Part shown: one piece after another, positions 9,814 through 19,681 of the stretch
How the letters are laid out: every line of letters begins with the position of its first letter
How positions within the stretch are numbered: position 1 is the first letter of the stretch
From: Streptomyces endophytica
GTDB lineage: Bacteria > Actinomycetota > Actinomycetes > Streptomycetales > Streptomycetaceae
NCBI RefSeq assembly: GCF_026153355.1
Contig: NZ_CP110636.1
Coordinates: forward strand, 3,844,001 to 3,908,000
Reading direction: 5' to 3'
Length of the DNA stretch: 64,000 bases
Notes under the pieces: model-generated
The model's input: the letters and a program-made list of their open reading frames with translations, nothing else
Databases searched by the model: none
Told to the model about the DNA's origin: nothing
Position numbers and translations under genes: made by a program

Positions 9814-12499
9814 TCAGAAGCCGTACCGCTCCCGGCCTCCTTGACCGCGGAGGCCGGGACGTCGCCGCGGCGGGCGAGCTGGGCCAGTGCCGCGACCACG
9901 AGCGACTCGGCGTCGACGCCGAAGTGGCGGCGGGCCGCCTCACGCGTGTCGGACAGGCCGAAGCCGTCCGCCCCGAGGGAGGACCAGTCCTGCTCGACCC
10001 ACTGCGCGATCTGGTCCGGGACCTGGCGCATGTAGTCGCTGACGGCCAGGACCGGCGTCTCGACGCCGCTGAGCGCCTCGCGGACGTACGGCGTGCGCTG
10101 CTCGCCGCGCAGGGTGGCCTCGTCGGCCGCCAGCGCGTCGCGCCGCAGCTCCGTCCAGGAGGTCGCGGACCACACGTCGGCGGCCACGCCCCACTCCTCG
10201 GCGAGCAACTGCTGGGCCTTGAGCGCCCAGTGGATCGCGGTGCCGGAGGCCAGCAGCTGGATCCCCGGGGCGTCGGCGGGCACCGGAACGCCCGCCGTGG
10301 CCGCGGTGTTGAAGCGGTACAGGCCGCGGACGATGCCCTCGTCGACGCCCGCCGGCTTGGCCGGCTGCGGCATCGGCTCGTTGTAGACCGTGAGGTAGTA
10401 GAAGACGTTCGGGTCCTCGCCGGGGGCGGTCTCGCCGTACATGCGGCGCAGGCCGTCCTTGACGATCGCCGCGACCTCGTACGCGAACGCCGGGTCGTAC
10501 GTCAGCGCCGCCGGGTTCGTCGACGCGATCATCGGGGAGTGGCCGTCCGCGTGCTGCAGGCCCTCACCGGTCAGCGTGGTGCGGCCGGCCGTGGCGCCGA
10601 CCAGGAAGCCCTTGCCGAGCTGGTCGCCGAGCTGCCACATCTGGTCGGCCGTGCGCTGCCAGCCGAACATCGAGTAGAAGATGTAGAAGGGGATCATCGT
10701 CTCGCCGTGCGTGGCGTACGCGGTGGCGGCGGCGATGAAGTCCGCCATCGAACCGGCCTCGGTGATGCCCTCGTTGAGGATCTGGCCGTCCTTGGCTTCC
10801 TTGTAGTACATCAGCTGGTCGCGGTCGACCGGCTCGTACGTCTGGCCCTTGGGGAGTAGATCCCGAGCGACGGGAAGAGCGACTCCATGCCGAAGGTGCG
10901 GGCCTCGTCGGGGACGATCGGCACCCAGCGCTTGCCGGTCTGCTTGTCGCGGATGAGGTCCTTGACCAGGCGGACGAAGGCCATGGTCGTGGCCACGGAC
11001 TGGTTGCCGGAGCCCTTGTCGAAGGCGGCGAAGGCCTTGTCGGCGGGGGCCGGCAGCGGCGCGAGCGGGTGGGAGCGGCGGGCCGGGGCCGGGCCGCCCA
11101 GCTCCGCGCGGCGCTCCTGGAGGTAGCGGACCTCGGGGGAGTCGGCGCCCGGGTGGCCGTAGGGGACCTGGCCGTCGGTGAAGTCGCTGTCGGAGATGGG
11201 GAGTTCGAGCAGGTCGCGCATGACCTTGAACTCGTCCACGGTCAGCTTCTTCATCTGGTGGTTGGCGTTCTTGGACTCGAAACCCTTGCCGAGGGTGAAG
11301 CCCTTGACCGTCTGCGCGAGGATCACGGTCGGGGCGCCCTTGTGCTCCACGGCCGCCTTGTACGCCGCGTACACCTTGCGTGCCTCGTGGCCGCCGCGCG
11401 AGAGGTGGAAGCACTCCAGGATCTTGTCGTCGGAGAGCAGCTTGGCCATCTCGACGAGGGCGGGCTCGGCGCCGAAGAAGTGGTCGCGTATGTAGGCCGC
11501 GTCGCGGGTCGCGTAGGTCTGGAACTGGGCGTCCGGGACCTCGCGCAGCCGGCGGGCCAGTGCGCCGGTGGTGTCGAGCCGGAAGAGCTCGTCCCAGGCG
11601 GTGCCCCACAGCGTCTTGACGACGTTCCAGCCGGCGCCGCGGAACTGGGCCTCCAGCTCCTGCACGATCTTGAAGTTGGCGCGGACCGGACCGTCCAGGC
11701 GCTGCAGGTTGCAGTTGATGACGAAGGTGAGGTTGTCCAGGCCCTCACGGGAGGCGAGCGCGAGTGCCGCGGTCGACTCCGGCTCGTCCATCTCGCCGTC
11801 GCCCAGGAAGGCCCAGACGTGCGAGTCGGAGACGTCCTTGATGCCGCGGTTGGTCAGGTAGCGGTTGAAGCGCGCCTGGTAGATGGCCGACAGTGGGCCG
11901 AGGCCCATCGAGACCGTCGGGAATTCCCACAGCCAGGGCAGCCGCCGCGGGTGCGGGTAGGACGGCAGGCCCTTGCCGCCGGACTCGCGGCGGAAGTGGT
12001 CGAGGTGCTCCTCGGTGAGGCGGCCGTCGAGGAAGGCGCGGGCGTAGATGCCGGGCGCGGCGTGGCCCTGGATGTAGAGCTGGTCGCCGCTGCCGTCGCC
12101 CTCCTTGCCGCGGAAGAAGTGGTTGAAGCCGGTCTCGTAGAGCCAGGCCGCGGACGCGAAGGTCGCGATGTGGCCGCCGACGCCGTACTTGGCGCCGCGG
12201 GAGACCATCGCGGCCGCGTTCCAGCGGTTCCAGGCGGCGATCCGGGCTTCCATCGCCTCGTCGCCCGGTACGGCGGGCTCGGCGGCGGTGGGGATGGTGT
12301 TGAGGTAGTCGCTCTCCAGGAGCTGGGGGAGCGCGAGCCCCGACTGCTCCAGGGTGCGGCGCATCAGGTAGGCGGCGCGATGCGGGCCCGCCGCCTTGGT
12401 GACGGCGTCGAGCGACTCGCGCCACTCGGCCGTCTCCTCGGGGTCGCGGTCCGGGAGCTGGTCGAGCTGGCTGTACGGCAGGCGCACGGGGTCGGGCAT
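9814..12499 (-). CDS. aceE: Pyruvate dehydrogenase E1 component (homodimeric type), two one-base frameshifts
   Basis: AceE decarboxylates pyruvate with thiamine diphosphate and passes the acetyl group to lipoyl-E2. After adding one base at 10851-10854 and one at 9831-9833 the protein is about 895 residues, the normal size. The ThDP motif is clear: HVWAFLGDGEMDEPE and about 20 residues later TFVINCN. The first repair joins FPSLGIYSP to KGQTYEPVDRDQLMYYKE. The second replaces a spurious Pro-rich tail by the short end GERYGF. The start MPDPVRLPYSQLDQLPDRDPEE at 12499 follows GGAAAGGGG. The gene lies downstream of a GntR gene and a perfect palindrome. Two errors in one essential enzyme argue for sequencing artefact. 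Confidence 0.93.
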
Positions 12500-12796
12500 G
12501 GGTGGCCCCTTTCCGGACGGGAGGGAAGCTCGGGGGTGCCGTCGGGACCGGGCCGCGCCCGTGGGCTGCGGCGGGATCTCGACGGCACCCGGATGCGAGT
12601 TCGGCAGTTTCGGCAGGCAGGGTGTCGCGCCCCGTCGGAAGACGATACGCCCCTGATCGATGATCGATCAACGCTCCGCGAGCGAAAAACCGCAGGTCGG
12701 CACGGGGTGCCGCGATTTTGGGCACTCGGTGCCAGCCCCGGAGGGATCCTCCGCTATGCCGTGCCGGGGCCCCTCGGACCCGTCCGGCGCACCCGC
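12500..12796. other. aceE promoter region
   Basis: 297 bases between the end of the GntR gene and aceE. It contains the palindrome at 12654-12670 and no supportable reading frame. Confidence 0.6.
12654..12670. promoter_or_regulatory. Perfect 17-bp palindrome, candidate GntR operator of aceE
   Basis: TGATCGAT-G-ATCGATCA, perfectly symmetric, 155 bases upstream of the aceE start and just after the stop of a GntR/FCD regulator gene. Regulators of this class bind short palindromes, and PdhR-like members control pyruvate dehydrogenase. That this GntR protein binds here is an inference. Confidence 0.5.
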
Positions 12797-13420
12797 TCAG
12801 ACCCTCGGTGCGCAGCTCAGCACGTGTGTCTTGAGCAGCGTGCCGATCTTCGGGTCGCGCCGCCGGAAGGCGTCCACGATCTCCTGGTGGTCCTGGGCGT
12901 GCGAGCGCTGCTCCGGGCTGAACCACCGGATCGACAGCGCCGTCCAGACCTCGATGCCCAGCGACTCCCAGGTGTGCAGCAGCACGGCGTTCCCGGCGGC
13001 CCGCACGATCTCCCGGTGGAACGCCACGGTGTGCCGCACCTGCGCCTCCCCGTCACCCGCCAGGTCCGCCTCGCGCAGCGCCGCCACCTCCCGCTCCAGC
13101 GCCGCGGTGTCCTCCGCCAGCCGCCCGGCGGCCAGCTCCGCCGCGACCTGCTCCAGCCCGGCCCGCACCGGGTAACTCTCCTTGAGGTCGGCCGCGGTCA
13201 GGTTCCGCACCCGTACGCCCTTGTTGGGCGCCGACTCGATCAGCCGCAGCGACTCCAGCTCGCGCAGCGCCTCCCGCACGGGCGTCTGGCTGACCTCCAG
13301 CTCCACCGCGATCCGCCGCTCGACGATCCGCTCGCCCGGCTGCCAGCGGCCGCTGACGATCCCCTCCAGGATGTGCTCGCGGATCTGCTCGCGGAGCGAA
13401 TGGACGACGGGCGGGGTCAT
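12797..13420 (-). CDS. GntR-family (FadR/FCD) transcriptional regulator
   Basis: 207 residues from the ATG at 13420, preceded by AAGGAG. An N-terminal winged helix (REQIREHILEGIVSGRWQPGERIVERRIAVELEVSQTPVREALRELESLRLIE) is followed by an all-helical FCD ligand domain. The latter carries the metal/ligand residues of the class (PVRAGLEQVAAELA, FHREIVRAAGN, DHQEIVDAFRRRD). It lies between sucB and aceE on the same strand, so a role in sensing a carboxylate and controlling the dehydrogenase genes is likely. The frame extends upstream to 13489 but without a good ribosome site. Confidence 0.92.
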   Translation of the reverse strand: MTPPVVHSLREQIREHILEGIVSGRWQPGERIVERRIAVELEVSQTPVREALRELESLRLIESAPNKGVRVRNLTAADLKESYPVRAGLEQVAAELAAGRLAEDTAALEREVAALREADLAGDGEAQVRHTVAFHREIVRAAGNAVLLHTWESLGIEVWTALSIRWFSPEQRSHAQDHQEIVDAFRRRDPKIGTLLKTHVLSCAPRV

Positions 13421-13493
13421 GAGGTGCTCCTTCAGAGCGGGTGGTGACGCGGCGGGTGGCGAGGGGGCCATTATCCGGGACGGCGGCATGCGG

Positions 13494-13545
13494 AAGGGCC
13501 GGCCCCGGTCCGCACGGATGCCGTACGGACCGGGGCCGGCCCCTT
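13494..13545. terminator. Hairpin downstream of sucB
   Basis: A 19-base arm starting at 13494 (AAGGGCCGGCCCCGGTCCG) pairs with 13526-13545 with a single extra C. It separates sucB from the GntR gene, which therefore has its own promoter. Confidence 0.65.
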
Positions 13546-13575
13546 GTCACACGCCTACCGGGTGGCTGCCGGAGC

Positions 13576-15327
13576 TCAGAGACCGATCTCGGTCTCGAAC
13601 TCGGCGGCCTCCAGGATCTGCTTGACCGTGGTCAGGTAGCGGGCGGCGTCGGCGCCGTCCACCAGACGGTGGTCGTAGGAGAGCGCGAGGTAGGTCATGT
13701 CGCGCACCGCGATGGTCTCGCCCAGATCCGGGTGGTTGATGACCACCGGACGCTTGACGGTCGCGCCGATGCCCAGGATACCGACCTGGTTCGGGGGCAC
13801 GATCACGGTGTCGAACAGCGCGCCGCGCGACCCGGTGTTGGAGATGGTGAAGGTCGCACCGGAGAGCTCGTCCGGGGTGATCTTGTTGCCCCGGACCTTG
13901 CCCGCCAGCTCCGCGGTCTTGCGGGCGATACCGGCGATGTTGAGGTCGCCCGCACCCTTGATGACCGGGGTCATCAGGCCCTTCTCCGCGTCCACCGCGA
14001 TACCGACGTTCTCGGTGTCGAAGTAGGTGATGGTGCCGTCGTCCTCGTTGATCCGGGCGTTGACGACCGGGTGGGCCTTCAGCGCCTGGACAGCGGCCTT
14101 GACGAAGAACGGCATCGGGGAGAGCTTGACGCCCTCACGCTGCGCGAAGGCGTCCTTGGCCTTGTTGCGCATCCGCATGATCGCGGTGATGTCCACCTCG
14201 ACCACGGTGGTCAGCTGCGCCTGGCTGTGCAGGGCCTTCATCATGTTGTCGCCGATGACCTTGCGCATCCGCGGCATCTTGACGGTCTGGCCGCGCAGCG
14301 GGGAGACCTCCAGCGCCGGGGCCTTCGACGGCGCGGCGGCCGGGGCGGCAGCGGCCGGCGCGGCGGCCTTGGCGGCCTCGGCGGCGGCGATGACGTCCTG
14401 CTTGCGGATCCGGCCACCGACACCGGTGCCCTTGACCGTGGCGAGGTCGACGCCGCTCTCCGCGGCGAGCTTGCGCACCAGCGGGGTGACGTAGGCGCCC
14501 TCGCCCTCACCGGCGGCCGGAGCCGGGCTGACTGGAGCCGGGGCGGCGGGAGCCGGAGCCGGCGCGGGGGCCGGAGCCGCGGGGGCGGCCGGGGCGGCGG
14601 GCGCGGCCGGGGCGGCAGCGGCCGGCGCCGGAGCGGCCGGGGCGGGCGCCGGAGCCGGGGTGGGCTCGGCGGCGGGAGCCGGGGCGGCCGGAGCCGGGGC
14701 AGCCGGGGCCGCGCCCTTGGCGCCGATGATGGCGAGCTTGGCGCCGACCTCGGCGGTCTCGTCCTCGCCGACCACGATCTCCAGCAGGGTGCCGGAGGCC
14801 GGCGCCGGGATCTCGGTGTCGACCTTGTCGGTGGAGACCTCCAGCAGCGGCTCGTCGGCCTGGACCTCCTCGCCGACCTCCTTCAGCCAGCGGGTGACGG
14901 TGCCCTCGGTGACGCTCTCGCCGAGCGCGGGGAGGACGACGTCGGTGCCCTCGGCACCGCCGGCGGGGGCGGCGGCGGGGGCCGGGGCCTCGGCGGCCGG
15001 GGCCGGGGCCGGCTCGGGCTGCGCGGCCGGGGCGGCCGGGGCGGGCGCCTCGGCGGCGGCCGGGGCCGGGGCGGCCGCGGCGGCACCGGTGCCGTCGTCG
15101 ATGACGGCCAGCTCGGCGCCGACCTCGACGGTCTCGTCCTCGGCGACCTTGATGGAGGTCAGGACGCCGGCGGAGGGGGCCGGGATCTCGGTGTCGACCT
15201 TGTCGGTCGACACCTCCAGCAGAGGCTCGTCGGCCTCTACGCGCTCACCCTCGGCCTTCAGCCAGCGGGTGACGGTGCCCTCGGTGACGCTCTCGCCGAG
15301 CGCCGGAAGGGTTACGGAAACCGCCAT
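13576..15327 (-). CDS. sucB: Dihydrolipoamide acyltransferase (E2) with two lipoyl domains
   Basis: 583 residues. The order is: lipoyl domain 1 (about 1-77, lipoylation Lys in EVSTDKVDTEIP); Ala/Pro linker; lipoyl domain 2 (about 125-200, again STDKVDTEIP); a second long Ala/Pro linker; the E3/E1-binding domain (VTPLVRKLAAESGVDLATVKGTG); and the acyltransferase core, ending with the active-site His in LSYDHRLVDGADAARYL. Relatives are annotated as SucB. In actinobacteria this E2 serves pyruvate and perhaps 2-oxoglutarate dehydrogenase. AAGGAG precedes the ATG. lpdA (E3) is upstream on the same strand, 55 bases away. Confidence 0.96.
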   Translation of the reverse strand: MAVSVTLPALGESVTEGTVTRWLKAEGERVEADEPLLEVSTDKVDTEIPAPSAGVLTSIKVAEDETVEVGAELAVIDDGTGAAAAAPAPAAAEAPAPAAPAAQPEPAPAPAAEAPAPAAAPAGGAEGTDVVLPALGESVTEGTVTRWLKEVGEEVQADEPLLEVSTDKVDTEIPAPASGTLLEIVVGEDETAEVGAKLAIIGAKGAAPAAPAPAAPAPAAEPTPAPAPAPAAPAPAAAAPAAPAAPAAPAAPAPAPAPAPAAPAPVSPAPAAGEGEGAYVTPLVRKLAAESGVDLATVKGTGVGGRIRKQDVIAAAEAAKAAAPAAAAPAAAPSKAPALEVSPLRGQTVKMPRMRKVIGDNMMKALHSQAQLTTVVEVDITAIMRMRNKAKDAFAQREGVKLSPMPFFVKAAVQALKAHPVVNARINEDDGTITYFDTENVGIAVDAEKGLMTPVIKGAGDLNIAGIARKTAELAGKVRGNKITPDELSGATFTISNTGSRGALFDTVIVPPNQVGILGIGATVKRPVVINHPDLGETIAVRDMTYLALSYDHRLVDGADAARYLTTVKQILEAAEFETEIGL

Positions 15328-15382
15328 GGTTTCGGTTGCTCCTTACGAATTGCGGGATGTGGTCGTCGCGCCCGGACTTGGG

Positions 15383-16771
15383 TCAGTCGTGGGAGTGGAG
15401 GGGCTTGCCGGCCAGGGCCAGGTGGGCCTCGCCGAGCGCCTCGTTCTGCGTCGGGTGCGCGTGCACCAGCTGCGCGACCTCGGCCGGCAGGGCCTCCCAG
15501 TTGTAGACCAGCTGGGCCTCGCCGACCTGCTCGCCCATACGGTCACCGACCATGTGGACGCCGACCACGGCACCGTCCTTGACCTGGACGAGCTTGATCT
15601 CGCCCGCGGTCTTGAGGATCTTGCTCTTGCCGTTGCCCGCGAGGTTGTACTTCAGGGCGACGACCTTGTCGGAGCCGTACAGCTCCTTGGCCTTCGCCTC
15701 GGAGATGCCCACCGAAGCGACCTCGGGGTGGCAGTACGTCACCCGCGGCACGCCGTCGTAGTCGATCGGGACGACGTTCAGACCGGCCAGCCGCTCCGCC
15801 ACCAGCATGCCCTCGGCGAAGCCGACGTGCGCGAGCTGGAGGGTGGGGACGAGGTCACCGACGGCCGAGATGGTCGGCACGTTGGTCTGCATGTACTCGT
15901 CGACGAGGACGTAGCCGCGGTCCATCGCGACGCCCTGCTCCTCGTAGCCCAGGCCCGCCGAGACCGGCCCGCGGCCGATCGCGACCAGGAGCACCTCGGC
16001 CTCGAAGGTCTTGCCGTCGGCGAGGGTGACCTTGACGCCGTCGGCGGTGTACTCGGCCTTGTCGAAGAAGGTCCCGAGGTTGAACTTGATGCCCCGCTTG
16101 CGGAAGGCCCGCTCCAGCAGCTTGGAGCTGTTCTCGTCCTCGACCGGGACGAGGTGCTTGAGGCCCTCGACGATGGTGACGTCGGTGCCGAAGGACTTCC
16201 ACGCCGAGGCGAACTCGACGCCGATCACGCCGCCGCCCAGGACGATCGCGGACTTCGGCACGCGGTCCAGCTTCAGCGCGTGGTCCGAGGAGATGATGCG
16301 GTCGCCGTCGATCTCCAGGCCCGGCAGGGACTTCGGCACGGAGCCGGTCGCCAGCAGGACGTGGCGGCCCTGGACGCGCTGGCCGTTCACGTCCACGGAG
16401 GTCGGCGAGGACAGACGGCCCTCACCCTCGATGTACGTCACCTTGCGGGAGGCGATCAGACCCTGCAGGCCCTTGTACAGGCCCGAGATGACGTCGTCCT
16501 TGTACTTGTGGACCGCCGCCATGTCAATGCCCTCGAAAGTGGCCTTGACACCGAACTGCTCGCTCTCGCGAGCCTGGTCGGCGATCTCACCGGCGTGCAG
16601 CAGAGCCTTCGTGGGGATGCAGCCGTTGTGCAGGCAGGTACCGCCGACCTTGCCCTTCTCGATCAGGGCGACGTCCAGGCCCAGCTGGGCTCCGCGCAGC
16701 GCCGCGGCGTAACCACCGCTACCACCGCCGAGGATCACTAGGTCGAAAACGGTGCTGGCGTCGTTCGCCAC
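15383..16771 (-). CDS. lpdA: Dihydrolipoamide dehydrogenase (E3)
   Basis: 462 residues. An N-terminal FAD motif (FDLVILGGGSGGYAAALRGAQLG) leads to the redox-active disulfide in GGTCLHNGCIPTKALL. The NAD site is IVLGGGVIGVEFASAW. The C-terminal interface His-Glu pair is in VHAHPTQNEALGEA. The GTG at 16771 (VANDASTVFD) with GGAGG upstream is chosen; the open frame further upstream to 16906 is not conserved. It reoxidises the dihydrolipoyl groups of SucB, encoded immediately downstream. Confidence 0.96.
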   Translation of the reverse strand: MANDASTVFDLVILGGGSGGYAAALRGAQLGLDVALIEKGKVGGTCLHNGCIPTKALLHAGEIADQARESEQFGVKATFEGIDMAAVHKYKDDVISGLYKGLQGLIASRKVTYIEGEGRLSSPTSVDVNGQRVQGRHVLLATGSVPKSLPGLEIDGDRIISSDHALKLDRVPKSAIVLGGGVIGVEFASAWKSFGTDVTIVEGLKHLVPVEDENSSKLLERAFRKRGIKFNLGTFFDKAEYTADGVKVTLADGKTFEAEVLLVAIGRGPVSAGLGYEEQGVAMDRGYVLVDEYMQTNVPTISAVGDLVPTLQLAHVGFAEGMLVAERLAGLNVVPIDYDGVPRVTYCHPEVASVGISEAKAKELYGSDKVVALKYNLAGNGKSKILKTAGEIKLVQVKDGAVVGVHMVGDRMGEQVGEAQLVYNWEALPAEVAQLVHAHPTQNEALGEAHLALAGKPLHSHD

Positions 16772-16928
16772 GTCACGTCCTCCATGCATGGATGCGCCGG
16801 ACCGGTCTGCGATGACCGGACCGCGGCTGTTGTTCGGCCGCTTTAATTTCGGCCCTGGGTAAGGGGGGCCCTGTCCTGCCGAGAACCCATCTTCGCACTT
16901 GTTCAACGAAGCCGGGACGGCGGGCCGG

Positions 16929-16958
16929 GCTCTGGGCGGCCGATCGGCCGCCCAGAGC
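16929..16958. repeat. Perfect 30-bp palindrome
   Basis: The arm GCTCTGGGCGGCCGA (16929-16943) is followed directly by its reverse complement (16944-16958), with no unpaired centre. It lies upstream of lpdA and downstream of pepA. It could be a terminator or a cruciform/dimer-binding site. Confidence 0.7.
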
Positions 16959-17033
16959 GGGTCGGCAACGGGTTACCCGTGCGTATGCACGTACGGATTT
17001 CGTTGAGGGCGAACACATCCCGTACGCACACCG

Positions 17034-17062
17034 ACGGCCCCGGGCTGTGAGCTCGGGGCCGT
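17034..17062 (-). terminator. pepA terminator hairpin
   Basis: ACGGCCCCG (17034-17042) pairs with CGGGGCCGT (17054-17062), 30 bases past the pepA stop. Confidence 0.6.
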
Positions 17063-17091
17063 ACGGACAAATCAGACCAGACGGGCCGGCG

Positions 17092-18633
17092 TCAGCCGAG
17101 GTCGCCCGCGGCGGTGCGCTCGGCCAGCCGCACCAGGGTGCGGACCGCGGAGCCGGTGCCGCCCTTGGGGGTGTAGCCCCAGGGCGAGCCCTCGTGGAAG
17201 GCCGGGCCGGCGATGTCGAGGTGGGCCCACGGGATGCCCTCGCCGATGAACTCCTTCAGGAAGAGACCGGCGACCAGGCCGCCGCCCATCCGCTCACCCA
17301 TGTTGGCGATGTCGGCAACCGGTGAGTCCATGCCCTTGCGGAGGTGCTCGGGCATCGGCATCGGCCAGGACTGCTCGCCGACCTCCTCCGCGATCTCGTG
17401 GATCGAGGTGCGGAAGGCGTCGTCGTTGGCCATGATCCCGAAGTGGCGGTGGCCGAGCGCCAGCACCATCGCACCGGTCAGCGTGGCGACGTCCACGATC
17501 GCGTCCGGCTCCTCCTCCGAGGCCCGGGTCAGCGCGTCGGCCAGGACCAGCCGGCCCTCGGCGTCGGTGTTGAGCACCTCGACGGTCTTGCCGCTGTACA
17601 TGGTCAGCACGTCACCCGGGCGGGTGGCGGAGCCGGACGGCATGTTCTCGGCGAGCGCCAGCCAGCCGGTGACGTTCACCTCCAGGCCCAGCCGGGCCGC
17701 GGTCACGACGGCGGCGAACACCGCGGCGGCGCCGCTCATGTCGCACTTCATGGTCTCGTTGTGGCCGGCCGGCTTGAGCGAGATGCCGCCCGAGTCGTAG
17801 GTGATGCCCTTGCCGACCAGGGCCAGGGTCTTGTCCGCCTTGGGGTGGGTGTGCGCGATCCGCACCAGCCGCGGCGGGGCCTCCGAACCCTGGCCGACGC
17901 CCAGCAGACCGCCGTAGCCGCCCTTCTTGAGCGCCTTCTCGTCCAGCACCTCGACCTTGAGGCCGAACTCCTTGGCCGCGGCCTGCGCCTCGGCCGCGAA
18001 GGACTTCGGGTCCAGGGCGTTGGAGGGGGTGTTGATCAGGTCGCGGGCGCGGTTGATCTCCGCGGCCAGCGCCTGCGCGCGCTCGGTGGCGGCCTTGAAC
18101 TCCTTGTCGCGCGGCTTGCCGCCGAGGATCGCGACCTCGGCCAGCGGCGCCGACTTGGCGTCGTTCTTCTTGCCGTTCTTGCCGTTGCCGGCGCCGTTGC
18201 TGCGGAAGGCGGTGAAGGCGTACGCGCCGAGCAGCGCGCCCTCGCCCACCGCGGCGGCCGCCTCGGCGTCCTCGACCGGCAGCGCGAAGCCGGCCTTCTT
18301 GCTGCCGGCCAGCGCCCGGGCGGCACTGCCCGCGGCGCGCCGCAGTGCCTCGTGGGCGTAGCCGTCGCCCTTGGCCGGTGCGTCGCCGAGGCCGACCGCC
18401 AGCACGACCGGCGTCTTGAGACCGTCCGCCGCGGGCAGCTTGGTCACCTCGCCCTCGGCACCACTCGCGCCGAGGGTCTCCAGCACACCGGCGAGCTTGC
18501 CGCCGAACGCCTTGTCCACGGCCTCGGCGCCGGGAGCCACGACGACGCCCTTGGCGCCCTTGGCCACGCCGACGACGACGGCATCCGCGCGCACCGTTGC
18601 GGCGGAGGAAGTACTGAGGGTCAGTGCAGTCAC
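17092..18633 (-). CDS. pepA: Leucyl aminopeptidase (M17)
   Basis: 513 residues starting at GTG 18633. The C-terminal catalytic domain shows the M17 signature NTDAEGRLVLADAL and the metal-binding Lys/Asp segment VGKGITYDSGGISLKP (usually TFDSGG; Tyr here is conservative). CDMSGAAAV supplies a further metal ligand. The N-terminal 160 residues are Ala-rich and variable, as in the family. It is a cytoplasmic dizinc hexamer that removes N-terminal residues from peptides. The window shows no operon partner. Confidence 0.96.
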   Translation of the reverse strand: MTALTLSTSSAATVRADAVVVGVAKGAKGVVVAPGAEAVDKAFGGKLAGVLETLGASGAEGEVTKLPAADGLKTPVVLAVGLGDAPAKGDGYAHEALRRAAGSAARALAGSKKAGFALPVEDAEAAAAVGEGALLGAYAFTAFRSNGAGNGKNGKKNDAKSAPLAEVAILGGKPRDKEFKAATERAQALAAEINRARDLINTPSNALDPKSFAAEAQAAAKEFGLKVEVLDEKALKKGGYGGLLGVGQGSEAPPRLVRIAHTHPKADKTLALVGKGITYDSGGISLKPAGHNETMKCDMSGAAAVFAAVVTAARLGLEVNVTGWLALAENMPSGSATRPGDVLTMYSGKTVEVLNTDAEGRLVLADALTRASEEEPDAIVDVATLTGAMVLALGHRHFGIMANDDAFRTSIHEIAEEVGEQSWPMPMPEHLRKGMDSPVADIANMGERMGGGLVAGLFLKEFIGEGIPWAHLDIAGPAFHEGSPWGYTPKGGTGSAVRTLVRLAERTAAGDLG

Positions 18634-18821
18634 GGTGATGAGAGTCCTGTTCCGTCCGGGAATCCGTTGTCGCGCCTTGGCGCGCTGCTGCGGCCGAGCC
18701 TACGCTCGGCGGCGCCGCGAGGCCCGGCCTGCTGCCGTACCGGCGCGGACCGTTGCGCGGCAGGTCGTACCGATCTCGGCCAACTCATGGACGATACAAG
18801 GGAGTTGGCGAAACCGCCGGA

Positions 18822-19616
18822 TCATCCGAGGGTCAGCGCCAGCAGCGCGGTCAGCCCCGCGGTCTCCGCGAGCGCGCCGAACACGTCCCCGGTCACCCCG
18901 CCGAACCGCCGCCGGCAGTGCCCCAGCAGCAGTTCGCCGGCCGCCAGCCCGAGTACCGCCGCCAGCCCCGCGTGCACCGCGCCGTACGGGCCCCACAGCG
19001 CGCCCGCCGCCGCACAGCCCGCGACCACCAGCGCGGCGCACAGCAGCGCCGCACGCACCGGCACCGCTCCCGCCACCGCCGCGCCCAGCCCCTCCGGGCG
19101 GGCCGCCGGCACCCCTGTACGGGAGGCCAGGGTCAGCGCGCACCGGCCGGTGACCGCGGCCAGTGCGGCCCCCAGCGCGCCGTACGCCCAGCCCGCCGCG
19201 TACAGCCCGGCCAGCGCCGCCACCTGGGCCAGCAGTGTGAACAGCAGCGTGAGGACGCCGAACGGGCCGATGTCGGACTGCTTCATGATGCGCAGCGCGT
19301 CCTCGGCGGGTTTGCCGCTGCCCAGCCCGTCGGCGGTGTCGGCGAGCCCGTCCAGATGCAGTCCGCGGGTGAGGACGGCGGGCACCGCGGCGGTGCCGAC
19401 CGCGGCCAGCAGCGGGCCGCCGCCGAGCAGCAGCAGTGCCCCGCCGAGCGCGGCCGCGGCGCCCCCGACGACCAGGCCGGCCAGCGGCGCGCAGAGCATC
19501 CCGCCGCGGGCCGCCGCCCGGTCCCAGCGGTGCACCCGTACCGGCAGCACGGTCAGCGTGCCGAACGCGAAGCGCAGGGCGTCCGTACGGGCCCGGGGAG
19601 CGGGGGTCTCGGTCAT
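18822..19616 (-). CDS. cobS: Adenosylcobinamide-GDP ribazoletransferase (cobalamin synthase)
   Basis: 264 residues, mostly membrane helices. The active-site motif GLHLDGLADTADGLGSGKP (about 85-103) and the following MKQSDIGPFG are diagnostic for CobS. The enzyme joins adenosylcobinamide-GDP and alpha-ribazole at the cytoplasmic membrane, the last assembly step of B12. Its substrates would come from the CobU fusion and CobT encoded 4-7 kb away on the same strand. The start MTETPAPRARTDALRFAFGTLTVLPV is the usual family N-terminus. Confidence 0.95.
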   Translation of the reverse strand: MTETPAPRARTDALRFAFGTLTVLPVRVHRWDRAAARGGMLCAPLAGLVVGGAAAALGGALLLLGGGPLLAAVGTAAVPAVLTRGLHLDGLADTADGLGSGKPAEDALRIMKQSDIGPFGVLTLLFTLLAQVAALAGLYAAGWAYGALGAALAAVTGRCALTLASRTGVPAARPEGLGAAVAGAVPVRAALLCAALVVAGCAAAGALWGPYGAVHAGLAAVLGLAAGELLLGHCRRRFGGVTGDVFGALAETAGLTALLALTLG

Positions 19617-19681
19617 CGCGGCAGGCTATCCGGGCGTCCGCCGTGCCCGCCTGCCGCCCCCGGCCGTGAGGAGAGGGCCTA

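Larger units (their letters stand above)
16772..17091. other. Intergenic region between pepA and lpdA
   Basis: 320 bases. From the lpdA side it contains its promoter region with an AT-rich stretch near 16840-16850, a 30-bp perfect palindrome at 16929-16958, and the pepA terminator hairpin at 17034-17062. No gene is supportable. Confidence 0.6.

Noticed and set aside
10851..10854. Programmed frameshifting in aceE
   Set aside because: There is no slippery heptamer with a downstream structure, and the same kind of one-base loss occurs in ten other places, so sequence error is simpler.
13441..15582. 713-codon plus-strand frame across sucB
   Set aside because: Its Gly/Arg/Asp-rich composition is what antisense of an Ala/Pro-rich E2 produces. 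The opposite strand encodes a complete SucB.
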